Positions 48,144-55,023 of a stretch of 55,023 nt of DNA are shown piece after piece (the stretch's first letter is position 1; each line of letters starts with the position of its first letter). A program made the translations under genes and the position numbers. The stretch is taken from contig CAZOBJ010000010.1 in the NCBI GenBank assembly GCA_964577825.1, positions 1 through 55,023 on the forward strand. The letters are read 5' to 3'. This DNA is from CAZOBJ01 sp964577825. GTDB lineage: Bacteria; Planctomycetota; SZUA-567; JAFGNG01. The notes under the pieces are model-generated. The model did no database searches, was not told the origin of the DNA, and worked only from the letters and a program-made list of their open reading frames with translations.

Positions 48144-48437
48144 CTAGCGGCGCAGCCCGCCGCGCGAGCGCGCGGTCTTGAACAGGGGGCTCTCGATGAA
48201 CTCGCGGTAGCAGGCCTCGCACAGGTCGAACCGGAACGACCCGCCGCCCGCGTCCTGCCAGGCCTCGCGGTCCAGCCGCTCCATCATCTCGGTGAGCGAC
48301 TCCTCGCCGCCGAAGTCCACGTTCGCCAACAGGTCCTCGCCCTCCTCGTAGGCCGGCCCGGCCTCGATGGACGCCTCGTACCGCGGTTCGCGTTCGTGGA
48401 TCTCCTTGCCGCACTTGTCGCACGTGTAGCGGATCAT
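48144..48437 (-). CDS. Small zinc-ribbon-like protein
   Basis: A 97-residue protein with MIRYTCDKCGKEI at the N-terminus and FDLCEACYREF near residue 75, two CxxC pairs that could hold one zinc. The middle is acidic. No family is recognised beyond general zinc-ribbon/rubredoxin-like proteins. The start at 48437 has AGGAGGA at ideal spacing. It lies between the SEFIR gene and gatB on the same strand. Confidence 0.68.
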   Translation of the reverse strand: MIRYTCDKCGKEIHEREPRYEASIEAGPAYEEGEDLLANVDFGGEESLTEMMERLDREAWQDAGGGSFRFDLCEACYREFIESPLFKTARSRGGLRR

Positions 48438-48532
48438 GGCTCCTCCTGGACCGAGGTCCCCCCAGGCGTGTCCGCGGTCCGCCGCGCCCGCCCCCACGCG
48501 GCCGCAGCGACCGTTGTCGACTTTGCCTTACT

Positions 48533-49996
48533 CTACTTTTTTTTCTTCCCCTTTGCAAGCAGGGACGGATCAATGTCGAACCGATCCGCGATCGCGGCCT
48601 GGATGGCCCGCGGGTCGCCGCGGCCCTGGAGCCCGCGCATCACCTGGCCGATGAAGTACCCGGCGCTCTTCAGGCGTCCGTTCTCCAGGTCCTTGGCCGC
48701 TTTCGGGTTGCGGGCCACGGCCTCGTCCAGCAGGGCCGCGATGCGGTCGGCGTCCGCGACCTGGCCCAGGCCCTCGGCCTGCACGAGCGCCGCCGCCGAC
48801 CCCCCGCCCTGTTCGACAAGACGGCCGAACAATTCGCGCGCGGTGGGCATGTTCACCGTGCCGCCGTCCACGAGACCCATGAGCTCGGCCAGCATCGCCG
48901 CGGTCACCGGGAACGCCTCGATCGTGAGCCCGCGTTCGTTGAGCGCGCGCAGCACATCGTTTTGCACCCAGTTCGCCGAGGCCTTGGGGTCGCCCGTGGC
49001 GCGCGTCAGGTCCTCGTAATAGTCGGCCATGCCCCGCTCGGCGGTGAGCACCTCTGCGTCGTACTCGGAGAGCCCGTACTCGCGCACGAACCGCTCGCGC
49101 CGCGGCGCGGGAAGCTCGGGCAGGCCCTCGCGCGCGGACGCGATCCACGCCTCGCTCACGCGCACGGGCGGCAGGTCCGGGTCCGGGAAGTACCGGTAGT
49201 CGTTGGCGTACTCCTTGGTGCGCATGCGGAACACGCGCCCCGCGTCCACCGAGTACCCCCAGGTGACCTGGCGCAGGGGCTCGTCGCGCTCCACGGCCGC
49301 CACGAGCTCGTCGCGCACGAGCGAGAGGCCGTGCTCCACGCCCTTGAACGAGTTCATGTTCTTGATCTCGTTCTTCACGCCCAGGGCCCCGTCGCCCACG
49401 GGGCGCACGCTGACGTTCGCGTCGCAGCGAAGCGACCCCTCCTGCATGTTGCAGTCCGAGACCCCGATGTAGCGCAGGGTCTGGCGCAGGAGCAACAGGT
49501 ACGCGCGCGCCTGCTCGGGGCTGCGCAGGTCCGGCCGGGATACGATCTCCAAGAGCGGCGTGCCGGTGCGGTTCAGGTCCACGAGGCTGCGGCCCGGCTC
49601 GTGCAACAGCTTGCCCGCGTCCTCCTCCAGGTGCACCCGCTCGATGCCCACGCGCTTGGTCGCCTCGCCGCATACCACGTCCAGGTGCCCGTCGCGGCCC
49701 AGGGGCAGGTCGTACTGGCTGATCTGGTAGTTCTTGGGCAAGTCCGGGTAATAGTAGTGCTTGCGGTCGAACTTGGTGAAGGGCGCCACCGTGCACCCGA
49801 GCGCCAACGCCGCGGTCACGGCCTTGGCAAAGGCCTCGCGGTTGAGCACGGGCAGCACGCCCGGCTGGCCCAGGCACACCGGGCACACGTGGCGGTTCAT
49901 GTCCAGGGTAAAGCGGTTCGGGCACCCGCAGAAGAGCTTGGTCTCGGTCAGGAGCTGCACATGGACCTCAAGTCCGATAACGGTCTCGAACTGCAT
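48533..49996 (-). CDS. gatB: Aspartyl/glutamyl-tRNA(Asn/Gln) amidotransferase subunit B
   Basis: A 487-residue subunit that converts mischarged Glu-tRNA(Gln) or Asp-tRNA(Asn). ETVIGLEVHVQLLTETKLFCGCPN carries zinc-binding Cys residues, and a second pair is in CPVCLGQPG. HYYYPDLPKNYQISQYD, LEEDAGKL, DLNRTGTPLLEIVS, DYRYFPDPDLPP and the YqeY-like tail (LDEAVARNPKAA) are all present. The protein ends in a Lys tail (AKGKKKK). gatA and gatC are not in the window. Its promoter at 50130-50103 is near consensus, about 100 bases upstream. Confidence 0.95.
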   Translation of the reverse strand: MQFETVIGLEVHVQLLTETKLFCGCPNRFTLDMNRHVCPVCLGQPGVLPVLNREAFAKAVTAALALGCTVAPFTKFDRKHYYYPDLPKNYQISQYDLPLGRDGHLDVVCGEATKRVGIERVHLEEDAGKLLHEPGRSLVDLNRTGTPLLEIVSRPDLRSPEQARAYLLLLRQTLRYIGVSDCNMQEGSLRCDANVSVRPVGDGALGVKNEIKNMNSFKGVEHGLSLVRDELVAAVERDEPLRQVTWGYSVDAGRVFRMRTKEYANDYRYFPDPDLPPVRVSEAWIASAREGLPELPAPRRERFVREYGLSEYDAEVLTAERGMADYYEDLTRATGDPKASANWVQNDVLRALNERGLTIEAFPVTAAMLAELMGLVDGGTVNMPTARELFGRLVEQGGGSAAALVQAEGLGQVADADRIAALLDEAVARNPKAAKDLENGRLKSAGYFIGQVMRGLQGRGDPRAIQAAIADRFDIDPSLLAKGKKKK

Positions 49997-50102
49997 CCAG
50001 AGCGGCCTCCGCGCAGGTTATCGGACAGGCAGGGCCCGGCACGCGGGCGAGCGCCCGCCGCGCACGGTCCGGATCGGGCCCGGTTGCGCGGCGGACCCGC
50101 GC

Positions 50103-50130
50103 ATTATAGGTCCGCGGCGCGCGGCTGCAA
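50103..50130 (-). promoter_or_regulatory. Promoter for gatB
   Basis: On the minus strand TTGCAG (50130-50125), a 16-base spacer and a perfect TATAAT (50108-50103). The leader to the ATG at 49996 is about 100 bases. Confidence 0.75.
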
Positions 50131-50234
50131 CCTGTTTCAGGGCGTTCCGGCGGGAATTGCCTCCTGCCCGTCCGCGGGCGGGACCCTCCCCGCGCGGGCC
50201 GGGGCCGGCGCACAGAATCGCCCGAAAAAGGGGC

Positions 50235-50261
50235 TAAAGTCCCGGCCCGCGCGTCCGTACA
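50235..50261 (+). promoter_or_regulatory. Possible sigma28 (FliA-type) promoter for flagellin
   Basis: TAAAG (from 50235), exactly 15 bases after TAAA, then TCCGTACA (50254-50261), compared with GCCGATAA. The spacing and -35 are ideal and the -10 matches five of eight positions with the critical CCG. It lies in the 539-base gap between gatB and flagellin and would give a leader of about 270 bases. That gap also contains the gatB promoter and several imperfect palindromes but no gene. Confidence 0.4.
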
Positions 50262-50535
50262 CACGCATGGCGCCGTCGTTGTGGGGCGGGCGTGCGCGCA
50301 GCGTGTCTGCGCCCGACGCCCGATGCGCGATGGAGCGTCCGGGATGCGCACAATGCGCCGGGGAGCCAATGGGGTCGTCGGATCATAAGGAGGCGCCTGT
50401 GGACTGACCGGGTGGATGGAGCCGCCCACCCGAACGCGCGGCTCTACGGGCCCGGACCGCGCCCGCACGGATGCGAAGCGGTCCCGGTGGCACGGATGTC
50501 ACCGGTGCGGGTACGTTTTCACGGAGGAAAACGAG

Positions 50536-53100
50536 ATGGGTATGGTGGTCAACCACAACATCTCCGCGCTGAACACCCTGCGCAACCTCAACGGGTCGAA
50601 CCGGATGCTGTCGAAGTCGTTGGAGAAGCTCTCCAGCGGCTACCGCATCAACGTCGGCGCGGACGGTCCTGCGGATCTGATCATCTCCGAGCAGCTGCGC
50701 GCCCAGACCGTGGGCCTGGAGCGCGCGGTGCGCAACACCCAGGAAGCGATGAACGTGATCGGCATCGCCGAGGGTGCGCTCAACGAGATGAACTCGATCC
50801 TCAAGACCATGCGTCAGCTCGCCCTGCATGCGGCCAACAACGGCATCACCAGCCCGCAGCAGGTCGCGGCCGACCAGTCGGAGGTGGACAGCTCGATCCA
50901 GACGATCGATCGGATCGCGAACACCACGAAGTACTCGGACCAGTTCCTGCTCAACGGCTCCAAGGCCTTCAGCCTCAACCGAACCACGAACATCGACAAG
51001 ACCACGGACCATCAGCTGTTGAACCTGGGCCTGGCGCAGTTCGAGCAGATCTTCAAGCGCGAGGACTACTCGGTCAGCGTCAGCTTCGCCGGAGCGGCGG
51101 ACACGTCCGAGACCTACACCAACGGCACCCAGCAGGCCCGCAAGGCCATGTTCGAGGCCTACGGGTCCGTGTCGGGCACGGACATCGACACCACGAACAA
51201 GACCACGCTCTCCACCCGGCAGCGGTTCATCCTCACGGGTGAGCAGGGCAGCCGCGCGTTCGAGTTCGCGGCCGGCACGCACCTGGGCGAGGTCACCACC
51301 GCCATCAACAACGTGACCGATTCCACGGGCGTTCAGGCGCAGCTGATCTTCGACGACACGGTAACGGGCGTCGCCCAGACCGGCACGACCGCGGGCCTGA
51401 CCTTCGGCACCGCGCGCGCGACGGGCAACATCGCCACGTACCACATGGACAGCCTGTTCCAGCAGGACGGCAACCACGCCAGCGAGACCGTGACCGTGAC
51501 CGTGGGCGCGGCGACCGACCTGGACGCCGTGGCCGCGGGCAAGAACACCGACGGCGACGGGCGCGTGTGGCTGCAGTGGAAGACCGGCGGCGCGGCCGGC
51601 ACGTACGACATCTACAAAGACCGCGCCATGACCATGAAGATCGGCGAGGGCACCAGCGGCGTCGCCGGCCAGAGCTTCATCCGCGACGGCGACCTGGGCT
51701 CCACGAACGGCCTGACCCTCACCGCGAACGCGGCGGTGGCGGCCGGCGACGTGACCATGGTCCAGCTCGCCAATGCGCACGAGGTCGACACCGGCACCGC
51801 GGCCAACGCCATCGACGACAGCCAGCTGAGCGGGCTGTACCTCGACGACCTGACCAACGGGTCGAACACGATCAGCGGTGTGCGGCTCGGGTACAACACG
51901 GACGCCAACGGCCAGCTGTACGTCAAGGTGGTCGCCGGCGCCGCGGCTGGCAACACCAGCACCGTGTCCATCTACAAGGACAGCCGCATGCGCGACCAGG
52001 ACCTGGTGGCTCAGGCCACGGACGTGCAGCTCGCCAACGGCGACGCGGCCGACGACCAGGTCAGCGTGGCGGTGACCGCGGTGAACATGAACGGCGGCAA
52101 TGGCCCGAACTCCGAGCTGTACGCCACGCTCGTGTTCAACGACAACGGCACCGGCACGGAGCTGGCGAACACCACGCTCACCGGGCAGCTCGCCTTCGAG
52201 AGCCTGGGCGTGCGCATCAGCTCCAAGAACTACGGGGACGACGCGTTCGTGACCGTCGACGCCAAGGAAGGGGCGCTGTGGAGCGAGTACACCGACCCCA
52301 ACGACAACACCACCGCCACCCTGCTCGATGCGGGCACCAGCGGCGTGAAGGCCACCGCTTACGGCCAGAACGCCGAGGTGACCGTGGGCGGGCGCGCGCT
52401 CCAGCTCGACGGGATCACCGGCAACGTGGCGACCCAGGACCTGACCGCGGAGCTCGTGTTCAACGAAGGCGAGCTCGGGCTGGTCACCGTGGCGCAGTCC
52501 GGGTACGACCAGGGTGCGCTCTACTCGCGCGCCGCGGAGGTCAACAACCTGGGCGACGCGGCCACCGCGGGCAACTACGCCACGAACGCGATCCACAACA
52601 CGACCGAGACCCTCAGCGACTTCACGGGCGGGATGCAGTTCCAGCTCGGCGAGGGTCAGGGCGACCAGGAGCGGACCGTGTACGCGATCCGGTCCATGGC
52701 CGTGGCCAACATCGGGCTCGTGGAGTTCTACGATGACTTCGAGGGCCAGGGGCTGAAGGAAACCAAGCTCCTCAACCTCGGCGACATCCTGGGCGGCGGA
52801 TACGCCAGCCTGTCCACGGACCCGGTCAAGGCCCTCACGCTCATCGACGAGGCGATCGACGACGTGTCCAACCTGCGCGCGCGTCTGGGCGCGTTCCAGA
52901 AGAACATGCTCCAGACGAACGCGAACTCGTTGAACGTCGCGATCGAGAACATCACGTCGACCGAGTCGAACATCCGCGATGCGGACATGGCTGCCGAGAC
53001 CACGCAGTTCACCAAGAACCAGATCTTGGTGCAGTCCGGCACCGCGATGCTCGCGCAGGCCAACCTGGTCTCGCAGAACGTGCTTCAGCTGCTCGGCTGA
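50536..53100 (+). CDS. fliC: Flagellin
   Basis: An 854-residue flagellin, much longer than E. coli FliC (498). The N-terminal D0/D1 region is classic (VVNHNISALNTLRNL, KSLEKLSSGYRIN, ADLIISEQLRAQTVGLERAVRNTQEA), as is the C-terminal region (ESNIRDADMAAETTQFTKNQIL, AMLAQANLVSQNVLQLLG). The central 550 residues are a variable, Thr/Asn/Asp-rich surface domain with related segments around residues 340-425 and 450-520, including IYKDRAM and IYKDSRM, which suggests internal duplication. Many Ser/Thr would be available for glycosylation. GGAGGAAAACGAG precedes the ATG at 50536. FlaG and FliS genes follow on the same strand. Confidence 0.95.
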   Translation: MGMVVNHNISALNTLRNLNGSNRMLSKSLEKLSSGYRINVGADGPADLIISEQLRAQTVGLERAVRNTQEAMNVIGIAEGALNEMNSILKTMRQLALHAANNGITSPQQVAADQSEVDSSIQTIDRIANTTKYSDQFLLNGSKAFSLNRTTNIDKTTDHQLLNLGLAQFEQIFKREDYSVSVSFAGAADTSETYTNGTQQARKAMFEAYGSVSGTDIDTTNKTTLSTRQRFILTGEQGSRAFEFAAGTHLGEVTTAINNVTDSTGVQAQLIFDDTVTGVAQTGTTAGLTFGTARATGNIATYHMDSLFQQDGNHASETVTVTVGAATDLDAVAAGKNTDGDGRVWLQWKTGGAAGTYDIYKDRAMTMKIGEGTSGVAGQSFIRDGDLGSTNGLTLTANAAVAAGDVTMVQLANAHEVDTGTAANAIDDSQLSGLYLDDLTNGSNTISGVRLGYNTDANGQLYVKVVAGAAAGNTSTVSIYKDSRMRDQDLVAQATDVQLANGDAADDQVSVAVTAVNMNGGNGPNSELYATLVFNDNGTGTELANTTLTGQLAFESLGVRISSKNYGDDAFVTVDAKEGALWSEYTDPNDNTTATLLDAGTSGVKATAYGQNAEVTVGGRALQLDGITGNVATQDLTAELVFNEGELGLVTVAQSGYDQGALYSRAAEVNNLGDAATAGNYATNAIHNTTETLSDFTGGMQFQLGEGQGDQERTVYAIRSMAVANIGLVEFYDDFEGQGLKETKLLNLGDILGGGYASLSTDPVKALTLIDEAIDDVSNLRARLGAFQKNMLQTNANSLNVAIENITSTESNIRDADMAAETTQFTKNQILVQSGTAMLAQANLVSQNVLQLLG

Positions 53101-53129
53101 GGCGCAACGTGAACGAAGCGGACCCGCGC

Positions 53130-53151
53130 GGGCGGGGCGTAGGCCCCGCCC
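53130..53151 (+). terminator. Hairpin after flagellin
   Basis: A perfect nine-base stem GGGCGGGGC / GCCCCGCCC with a GTAG loop, followed by a weak GTCTTT. It could terminate or stabilise the abundant flagellin mRNA while allowing some read-through to the FlaG gene, which starts at 53223. Confidence 0.5.
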
Positions 53152-53222
53152 GCCGGGGCCGTCTTTGCGCGGTCACCCGGGCCGCGTGAGGAACCCCGAG
53201 GGAGGAACCGGGAGGAAGCGAT

Positions 53223-53651
53223 ATGGCCGAGCAGGTGTCGTTCCCTGACATGCAGTCCGTGGCCCCCCGGGCCACCACGGACACGGCGGCGCGCCCGGAG
53301 CGCAATCCGAACGCGCCGGCCGCGTCTCCGCAGGAGGCGGTGCTTCCCGACCGGACCCAGCAAGTGGGCCCGGCCGCGGAGGCCGAACAGCAGCAGCCCC
53401 TGCACGAGGACCTTCTGAGCGAGCGGCAGCGCGACGCGCTCAAGGACGCGTTCCGCGACCTCAACGGCATCATGCACCACTTCGCCAAGTCCGTTCGGTT
53501 CGCCATCTTCGAGCAGTCCGGTGAGCTGTACGCGCAGGTGATCAACACCCGCACCAACGAAGTGGTCAAGACGATCCCCTCCGAGGAGGCGCTGGAGATG
53601 ATGAACCGCGTCCACGAGGTGATCGGCATGCTGCTGGACGCCAGGGGCTGA
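53223..53651 (+). CDS. flaG: FlaG-family flagellar protein
   Basis: A 142-residue protein. The N-terminal 75 residues are Pro/Ala/Gln-rich and disordered. The C-terminal part (LNGIMHHFAKSVRFAIFEQSGELYAQVINTRTNEVVKTIPSEEALEMM) is the conserved FlaG domain. FlaG affects filament length and stability, and its exact activity is not known. It sits between flagellin and FliS, the usual order. AGGAGGAA-like sequence (GGGAGGAAGCG) precedes the ATG. Confidence 0.9.
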   Translation: MAEQVSFPDMQSVAPRATTDTAARPERNPNAPAASPQEAVLPDRTQQVGPAAEAEQQQPLHEDLLSERQRDALKDAFRDLNGIMHHFAKSVRFAIFEQSGELYAQVINTRTNEVVKTIPSEEALEMMNRVHEVIGMLLDARG

Positions 53652-53831
53652 GAGCGAGCGAACTGAGCGAGTCCGCGTGCGCCCCGGCCGGCGTCGAGGC
53701 CCCTTTGCGGGCGGACACGCCGACCGGGCGAGCGCGCGCAGATACTCCTGGACTGGACCGGCCCCCGATCCGATAATGGGATTGTGGGGCGCGGCCGACC
53801 GGTGCGCCGCCGATACGCGGAGACCCGCCCG

Positions 53832-54296
53832 ATGGGCAACCCGGGCCACAGACAGTACCTCGAGACCCAGGTGCTGACCGCCAGCCGCGAGCGCCTGGTG
53901 CTCATGCTCTACGACGGGCTGTTGCGCTTCTGCCGCGAGGCCAAGGCCGCGTGGGAGCAGAACGACCTCGAGTCCGCGCACAACGCGCTCCTGCGCGCGC
54001 AGAACATCGTGCTCGAGCTCACCTACGCCCTGGACCGCGAGCACGGCGGCGAGTTCGCCCAGCGCCTGGCCCAGCTCTACGGCTACTGCTACACGCGGCT
54101 CGTGCGCGCGAACATCGACCGCAACCCCCTGCTCGTGGACGAGGTGGCCGGCCTGTTGGGCGACCTGCGCGAGGCCTGGGCCGAGGCGCTCGCGGCCAAG
54201 GACGCCCCGTCCGAGGACGCCGAGAAGTCCGCCCCCGCCGAGCCCGCCGAGCCCCGGGCCGACGAGGCCCGCCCGCGCGTGTCGTTCCAGGGCTGA
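53832..54296 (+). CDS. fliS: Flagellar export chaperone FliS
   Basis: A 154-residue helical chaperone that binds the flagellin C-terminus in the cytosol to prevent early polymerisation. YLETQVLTASRERLVLMLYDGLLRFCREA and LYGYCYTRLVRANIDRNPLLVDEVAGLL are family signatures. The last 30 residues are an Ala/Pro/Glu-rich tail not present in typical FliS. The ATG at 53832 has GGAG upstream. TCCGATAA (53769-53776), close to a sigma28 -10, lies about 55 bases upstream but lacks a -35. Confidence 0.93.
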   Translation: MGNPGHRQYLETQVLTASRERLVLMLYDGLLRFCREAKAAWEQNDLESAHNALLRAQNIVLELTYALDREHGGEFAQRLAQLYGYCYTRLVRANIDRNPLLVDEVAGLLGDLREAWAEALAAKDAPSEDAEKSAPAEPAEPRADEARPRVSFQG

Positions 54297-54316
54297 GGGC
54301 CGCGGCCCGGTTTTCT

Positions 54317-54345
54317 TTGCACTCCCCCGACGTATCCGGTACAAG
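54317..54345 (+). promoter_or_regulatory. Promoter for the DUF1844 gene
   Basis: TTGCAC (54317-54322), a 17-base spacer and TACAAG (54340-54345), about 80 bases before the ATG at 54424. A CTTT-rich stretch right after the fliS stop precedes it. Confidence 0.5.
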
Positions 54346-54423
54346 AAGAGGCGTACGCGCCCGCCCCGGCATCGGCGCATGGCGGGCCCATCCCGTGTAC
54401 CCGATGGCAGGCGGAGGCAGACC

Positions 54424-54963
54424 ATGGCCGACCCGGCGAACCCGAACGACCGCGCGCAGGACGCGTCCGCGCACAGCGACGAGCCCCCCCAGGACCGGCC
54501 CGAGGACAAGTTCGGCAAGTTCCTGTCCGGGCTCGCGGCCCAGGTGCTCGTGGACCTGGGGCTCATGACGAATCCGCTGACCAACAAGACCGAGGCGGAC
54601 CTCGGCCGCGCCGACTACACGATCGACCTGCTGGGCGTGCTCCAGGACAAGACCAAGGGCAACCTCACCCCGGAGGAGGACCGGTACCTCAAGGGGATGC
54701 TCGCCCAGCTGCGCATGAGCTACGTGGACGCGCGCGAGCGCGCGGACAAGGGGGCCCCGGCCCCCGAAGACAAGCCCGAGGCCGCGGGCCGGGATCAGGC
54801 TTCCGGTGCGGGCAAGGGCGCGTCGGACCAGAGCTCCGAACAGGAACCCGGCGCCGCGCGCGGGGACGAGTCCCCCGGCAAACAGACCCCGGGCGAACCG
54901 GGCCAGGGCGGGGAACAGAAGCCCGGCGCCGCGGGCGGGGACGAGGCCCCCGAGGCGGGGTAG
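54424..54963 (+). CDS. DUF1844-domain protein
   Basis: A 179-residue protein. The DUF1844 core is residues 27-105: FGKFLSGLAAQVLVDLGLM, NPLTNKTEADLGRADYTIDLLGVLQDKTKGNLT and YLKGMLAQLRMSYV. The family is common in planctomycetes, acidobacteria and deltaproteobacteria, and its function is unknown. The C-terminal 70 residues are low-complexity (Gly, Ala, Pro, Glu, Gln) with imperfect repeats around GDESPGKQTPGEPG and GDEAPEAG, probably disordered. GGCGGAGGCAG precedes the ATG at 54424. It has its own promoter candidate. Confidence 0.82.
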   Translation: MADPANPNDRAQDASAHSDEPPQDRPEDKFGKFLSGLAAQVLVDLGLMTNPLTNKTEADLGRADYTIDLLGVLQDKTKGNLTPEEDRYLKGMLAQLRMSYVDARERADKGAPAPEDKPEAAGRDQASGAGKGASDQSSEQEPGAARGDESPGKQTPGEPGQGGEQKPGAAGGDEAPEAG

Positions 54964-55002
54964 AGGGCGCGGCCGACAAGTCAGACAAACCGGATGACCC
55001 GA

Positions 55003-55023
55003 CCCCCCCCCCCCCCCCCCCCC
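55003..55023. other. Poly-C run at the sequence end
   Basis: Twenty-one consecutive C residues end the window. Such a run is likely to be a sequencing or assembly artefact at a contig end and should not be read as biology without support from other reads. Confidence 0.7.

Noticed and set aside
48530..48552. T-rich stretch after gatB as a terminator
   Set aside because: It is the reverse complement of the Lys codons and stop of gatB, on the wrong strand for a U-tract of gatB mRNA, and no stem precedes it.
50268..50283. Sigma54-like site TGGCGC-N5-TTGTG before flagellin
   Set aside because: The invariant GC of the -12 element is GT here, and the -24 element has one mismatch, so it would not be expected to work.
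53769..53776. TCCGATAA as a sigma28 promoter for fliS
   Set aside because: No TAAA-like -35 is present at 14-17 bases spacing; kept only as a remark in the fliS entry.

Overview
This window is one scaffolded contig of very high G+C (about 70% in most genes), assembled from fragments joined by three 100-base runs of N. It looks like a motile, LPS-bearing Gram-negative bacterium, most probably of the Planctomycetota or a related PVC-type lineage. That placement is an inference from several features: a long SecA with lineage-type insertions, an EF-G paralogue of the spdEFG type, a DUF1844 protein, a pseudopilin-tailed hypothetical protein, a CBM9-type surface lipoprotein, waaA for Kdo transfer, and a flagellin/FlaG/FliS block. 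No rRNA, tRNA, CRISPR array, insertion sequence or prophage was seen.

Layout. Positions 1-7748 (minus strand) hold a nonulosonic acid (legionaminic-type) sugar pathway read from a strong promoter at 7748: a small lipoprotein, LegB-like dehydratase, NeuC/LegG, NeuB/LegI, NeuD/LegH, a CBS-nucleotidyltransferase (PtmE-like, interrupted by a gap), a Gfo/Idh oxidoreductase, an SpsF-type cytidylyltransferase, and the first codons of a class III aminotransferase. Positions 8257-12810 (plus) hold a coupled three-gene operon: a GT-like protein, a methyltransferase, and an unusual fusion of a nucleotidyltransferase-like domain to a 2-hydroxyacid dehydrogenase. Positions 13374-18215 hold a LarA-superfamily racemase/epimerase, a lipoprotein with a dead phosphoesterase domain, a small membrane protein and a 3-hydroxyacyl-CoA dehydrogenase.

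Positions 18310-21915 hold a structured leader RNA with an intrinsic terminator, followed by a HlyD-type adaptor and an ABC exporter. Positions 22007-31114 hold a pseudopilin-like protein, DinG, a small coiled-coil membrane protein, recN, hslV, hslU and a receiver-domain protein. Positions 31521-43742 hold waaA, a DUF4139 protein, secA, ispF, a membrane protein, the EF-G paralogue, a gapped radical SAM protein and dCMP deaminase. Positions 43752-49996 hold an FmdB-type zinc ribbon, two amidohydrolase-like proteins, scpB, a low-G+C SEFIR-domain gene (a probable horizontally acquired defence gene), a small zinc-ribbon protein and gatB. Positions 50536-54963 hold flagellin, FlaG, FliS and the DUF1844 protein.

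Five islands of G+C-rich palindromic repeats sit between transcription units. The nonulosonic acid genes and the flagellar genes share the scaffold, which fits sugar decoration of flagellin or of surface polysaccharide, but nothing in the sequence proves that link. The strongest leads are the leader RNA at 18343-18515, whose strands have mutually exclusive partners, the SEFIR gene, and the fusion protein at 10895-12810.
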